From: Physocladia obscura | Taxonomy: Eukaryota > Chytridiomycota > Chytridiomycetes > Chytridiales > Chytriomycetaceae | NCBI GenBank assembly: GCA_027596945.1 | Contig: JADGJH010001317.1 | Coordinates: forward strand, 1 to 10,695 | DNA length: 10,695 nt | Direction: 5' to 3' | In this document: piece after piece, positions 8,576 through 10,695 of the stretch | Numbering within the stretch: the first letter of the stretch is position 1 | Layout of the letters: each line of letters opens with the position of its first letter | Position numbers and translations under genes: made by a program | The notes under the pieces: generated by a model | What the model was told of the DNA's origin: nothing | The model's input: the letters and a program-made list of their open reading frames with translations, nothing else | Databases searched by the model: none

Positions 8576-9508
8576 TGGAAGATTGTTAACATTATAGAAT
8601 GGAAATCCAATAATGGCATAACTCTAATGGGTAGAATCAATGAAATTATGCAAGAAGATGGAGTATTGGTATTTAAAACAACACACCTAATAAGACTCAA
8701 AATTAGAGATGTGGTACATTACTCAGATGATGCCACACAAAATGCAAGAGGCACTTAGAACAAAAAACACAGAATTTGCCATAGAATGTAAAGGATGCAC
8801 TACCAGAAACCACAGAGCAACAGAAAATGTAACCTGCACAAAGTATGTCTCAGAGAATAAAGAACCAAAAATGGTGGAATTTGACTGTGGAAATGAAGAT
8901 TTTGTCTACAAGATAACAACTTATAAAAAAAATCTAAAACAGGCCAACTTTGCAAAAAAAGTCAAACACAATGCAAAAACAAGAAGAGTATATGAAATAC
9001 TTAGAATAATCAATGATGCAAATGCAGAGCCACAATCAGAACAAGAAAATTGGCTAAAGTCATGTTAATAAATAGTAGCACAATACACTCAATGGAAGGA
9101 TCAGCAGAGCTGCAATTGATAAGACCTACACTAATTATACTGAAAAATACAGATATAAACTACAGGGAAGCAGAAGAAATTACTGATGAAATGAGAGAAG
9201 ATAGGAAAAGGCAGGTAAAGAAATACTTCAATGCATCTGACCAAATGCTAATAGCAATTGGCTCAAATAATGGTAATCTAATCACCAAAGATCAAAGATG
9301 GTACTTTTAGCATGGCAGGAGGTATACATGTCAACAGTGGAAGAAACACAGCAAAAATATTAACTTTAAAACAAATGGATGGGTATCCTCCACCAAAGCT
9401 GAAAGAATTGAATCTAAAATTGCCTTAATTGCTGGAGGGGGGGCAAAAATAATGATAGATAATGCAAATGTAATCACAGAATACAACAAACTACAGAAAT
9501 AAGGCTAG
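8576..9508 (+). pseudogene. Broken ORF2 segment: linker and degenerate RNase H
   Basis: Frame A (8576-8758) ends at TAG; frame B (8709-9065, stop 9066-9068) carries a Cys-bearing stretch (EFAIECKGCTTRNH) and KITTYKKNLKQANFAKK; frame A resumes near 9050. The RNase H core is readable as GWVSSTKAERIESKIALI and then KIMIDNANVI, and, past two close stops, QVKAQSGIVGNEATELLA in the following segment. Compared with the family, the first Asp (DGS) reads IGS, the conserved Glu (KAE) remains, the next Asp remains as MIDN, the His of KAHSG is Gln and the last Asp (ExADxLA) is Thr. With two frame changes and three stops it cannot make an active enzyme as drawn. Confidence 0.7.
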
Positions 9509-10695
9509 CAAATGCAACAAAGAGACTTATGGAAAAAAGAAGATGCACATGGTGCTGCAATTACAGCTCAGATAGCTAGAAATAGAGAAGAACCTCCAGC
9601 AGTTTTCACTCAAGTCAAAGCACAGTCAGGAATTGTAGGCAATGAGGCAACTGAACTTTTAGCAACAGAAGGTCATAAAGAAGAAGAAGTCACAAAGCAG
9701 AAGCACAGTCACACAGTCACACATCAAATTTCACCCAAAATATCTGGAAGAATAATTGAAGGACAGCTCAGAAAGAATCTCAACACAGTTAAAAGAATTT
9801 ATGAACACATTAAGTACATCAAACAACCAGCACACAAGCACATCAGAGAACTACAAGACAAAATAAATTTTGTCTTAAAATTCACAATACTTCAACAGGG
9901 AATTAAATCCACATCTTGGCAAACATCACAGAAAAACACTGCCAATTTTAAACACTATGTAAATAAATTACATAATAAGTCACCACTACAAACAATAATG
10001 GCAAGGAACAAACCAAACTTATACCCAAATGGGAACTGTTGCTGCTGTGACCAAAATGTAGAAGAAACAAGTGAGCATCTATTGACATGTCCAACCTTCC
10101 ATGAATTCATAAATATTCTAGGAAGCAAAACAGATGATGCATCAAAGAAAGACGAAGAAGAAGAAAAGAAAAAGGACAAAAAAGAAAGGAAAAAGAAAAG
10201 GGAACCAGAATCATTACCCATTGAGAGCAGCTTTAAAACCAGAGAAGAAAAACAATGGGGAATTATTGAAGGTGGTAGTGCACAGGAATATAAAAGATGG
10301 ATGGGATATTGGTTTGACAATGATTCTGAAGCTCTCAGAAATTGGACTTTGGGGAAACATGGTGATGAAGCATGCTATTTTACTTGGACACATATTGCTG
10401 GAAATAAGATTATTTCCAATGTTCTAGAGAAAATTATCAGAGATTTTAATGTACATAATGCAGATAGGAGACAGGGAATTACCCTACTTACATGGAAATG
10501 GCTTAACAAAGCAGTTCATAAAATGCTATGGAAAGTAAGATGTGAAATAACCATAGATTGGAAGACTTCCAAAACTGGAACAAATGAAAAAGACAAAATG
10601 TCTTTGTCCCGGCAGGACAGGTGGTTTGTCCCAGAATTTTGTCCCGATGGTGTCTCCAAAAATAAACCAAATCATTTGTTCCAAAAAAGACAAAC
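9509..10695 (+). CDS. Open 3' frame of LINE ORF2: end of RNase H, Cys/His finger, Trp-rich tail (partial at right edge)
   Basis: After the TAG at 9506 there is no stop for about 395 codons, to the window end; the first ATG is at 9512. It starts with the last RNase H stretch (VKAQSGIVGNEATELLA), then a Lys-rich helical region, then a finger CCCC-x9-H-x3-C (10037-10090) preceded by NKPNLYPNGN, as in LINE ORF2 C-termini. Next come a Lys/Glu-rich low-complexity block (about 10145-10204) and a Trp-rich tail including WTHIAGNK and LWKVRCEITIDW. These parts normally belong to one polyprotein with endonuclease and reverse transcriptase, so this is most likely a piece of the broken element rather than a host gene. 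Its freedom from stops contrasts with the damage just upstream. Confidence 0.6.
10037..10090 (+). other. Zinc-finger-like motif in the retroelement tail
   Basis: Four Cys in a row, then His after nine residues and Cys after three more (read as Cx2C-x9-H-x3-C). The setting, C..C...EET.EHLL.C, matches the finger after the reverse transcriptase/RNase H of many non-LTR elements, thought to bind nucleic acid. Confidence 0.7.
10145..10204 (+). repeat. Lys/Glu-rich coding repeat, nearly pure purine tract
   Basis: About 60 bases are almost all A and G and encode a block of Lys, Glu, Asp and Arg (KKDEEEEKKKDKKERKKK). It is low-complexity and probably grew by slippage; it separates the finger from the Trp-rich tail. 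Confidence 0.75.
10603..10645 (+). repeat. Three copies of TTTGTCCC with a small inverted repeat
   Basis: The 8-mer TTTGTCCC occurs at 10603, 10625 and 10638. The first copy overlaps an inverted repeat TGTCC (10605-10609) / GGACA (10615-10619) with a five-base loop. The patch is richer in G and C than the element around it. It could be part of the element's 3' end, or chance. Confidence 0.4.

Larger units (their letters stand above)
8576..10695 (+). mobile_element. Non-LTR (LINE-like) retrotransposon, 3' part of ORF2, truncated and decayed
   Basis: The plus strand is A-rich and shows, in order, a post-reverse-transcriptase linker, a worn RNase H domain, a Cys/His finger of the kind found near LINE ORF2 ends, and a Trp/Lys-rich tail with LWKVRCEITIDW. 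The order matches fungal LINE-type elements with RNase H. Frames used in turn are 8576-8758, then 8709-9068 in another frame, then back to the first frame from 9050 to the right edge with three stops (9308, 9500, 9506). The reverse transcriptase was not found, so the copy may be 5'-truncated, as is common for LINEs. The right end lies outside the window. Confidence 0.75.

Noticed and set aside
9955..10320. Minus-strand frame with a Ser/Phe-rich run
   Set aside because: Antisense of the Lys/Glu-rich purine tract of the retroelement.
1..10695. tRNA or rRNA genes, CRISPR array, or a multi-gene defence-type system
   Set aside because: I saw no cloverleaf, ribosomal sequence or regularly spaced repeats, and the gene families are eukaryotic housekeeping types plus a retroelement.

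Overview
The window reads as nuclear DNA of a fungus, probably an early-diverging one such as a chytrid; the lineage is an inference. The evidence is protein-coding genes broken by short GT-AG introns (46 to 93 bases), fungal-type gene families, AT-rich spacers, and the 3' part of a worn non-LTR retrotransposon. I saw nothing bacterial: no operons and no ribosome-binding-site pattern.

Layout. (1) Positions 29-1411, minus strand: the N-terminal part of an F-BAR protein, best guess a Rgd1-like RhoGAP. It is spread over six exons and runs off the left edge. (2) Positions 1508-2731, minus: a Thr-rich, probably cell-surface protein whose C-terminal half looks like a polysaccharide (chitin) deacetylase fold that has lost its metal-binding and catalytic residues. 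(3) Positions 3063-6810, plus: a complete five-exon M16-family zinc metallopeptidase of 1155 residues, with a very acidic insertion. (4) Positions 6866-7992, minus: a three-exon membrane-anchored short-chain dehydrogenase of the 3-ketoacyl-CoA reductase / 17-beta-HSD12 type, ending in a dilysine ER-retrieval signal. (5) Positions about 8576-10695, plus: the 3' part of a LINE-like element. It has a decayed RNase H domain followed by a reading frame of about 395 codons with no stop that carries a Cys/His finger and runs off the right edge.

Genes 1 and 2 lie head-to-tail with 96 bases between them. Genes 2 and 3 diverge from a 331-base spacer. Genes 3 and 4 converge with 55 bases between their stops. 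The four host genes are not obviously one pathway: they cover membrane/actin signalling, cell-wall-type surface protein, peptide degradation, and very-long-chain fatty acid elongation at the ER.

All exon joins were made by hand from splice signals, frame and family similarity. No database search was run. I did not find a clear new biological system. The features most worth following are the inactive-looking deacetylase, the stop-free introns in genes 1 and 3, and the retroelement's intact-looking 3' frame.
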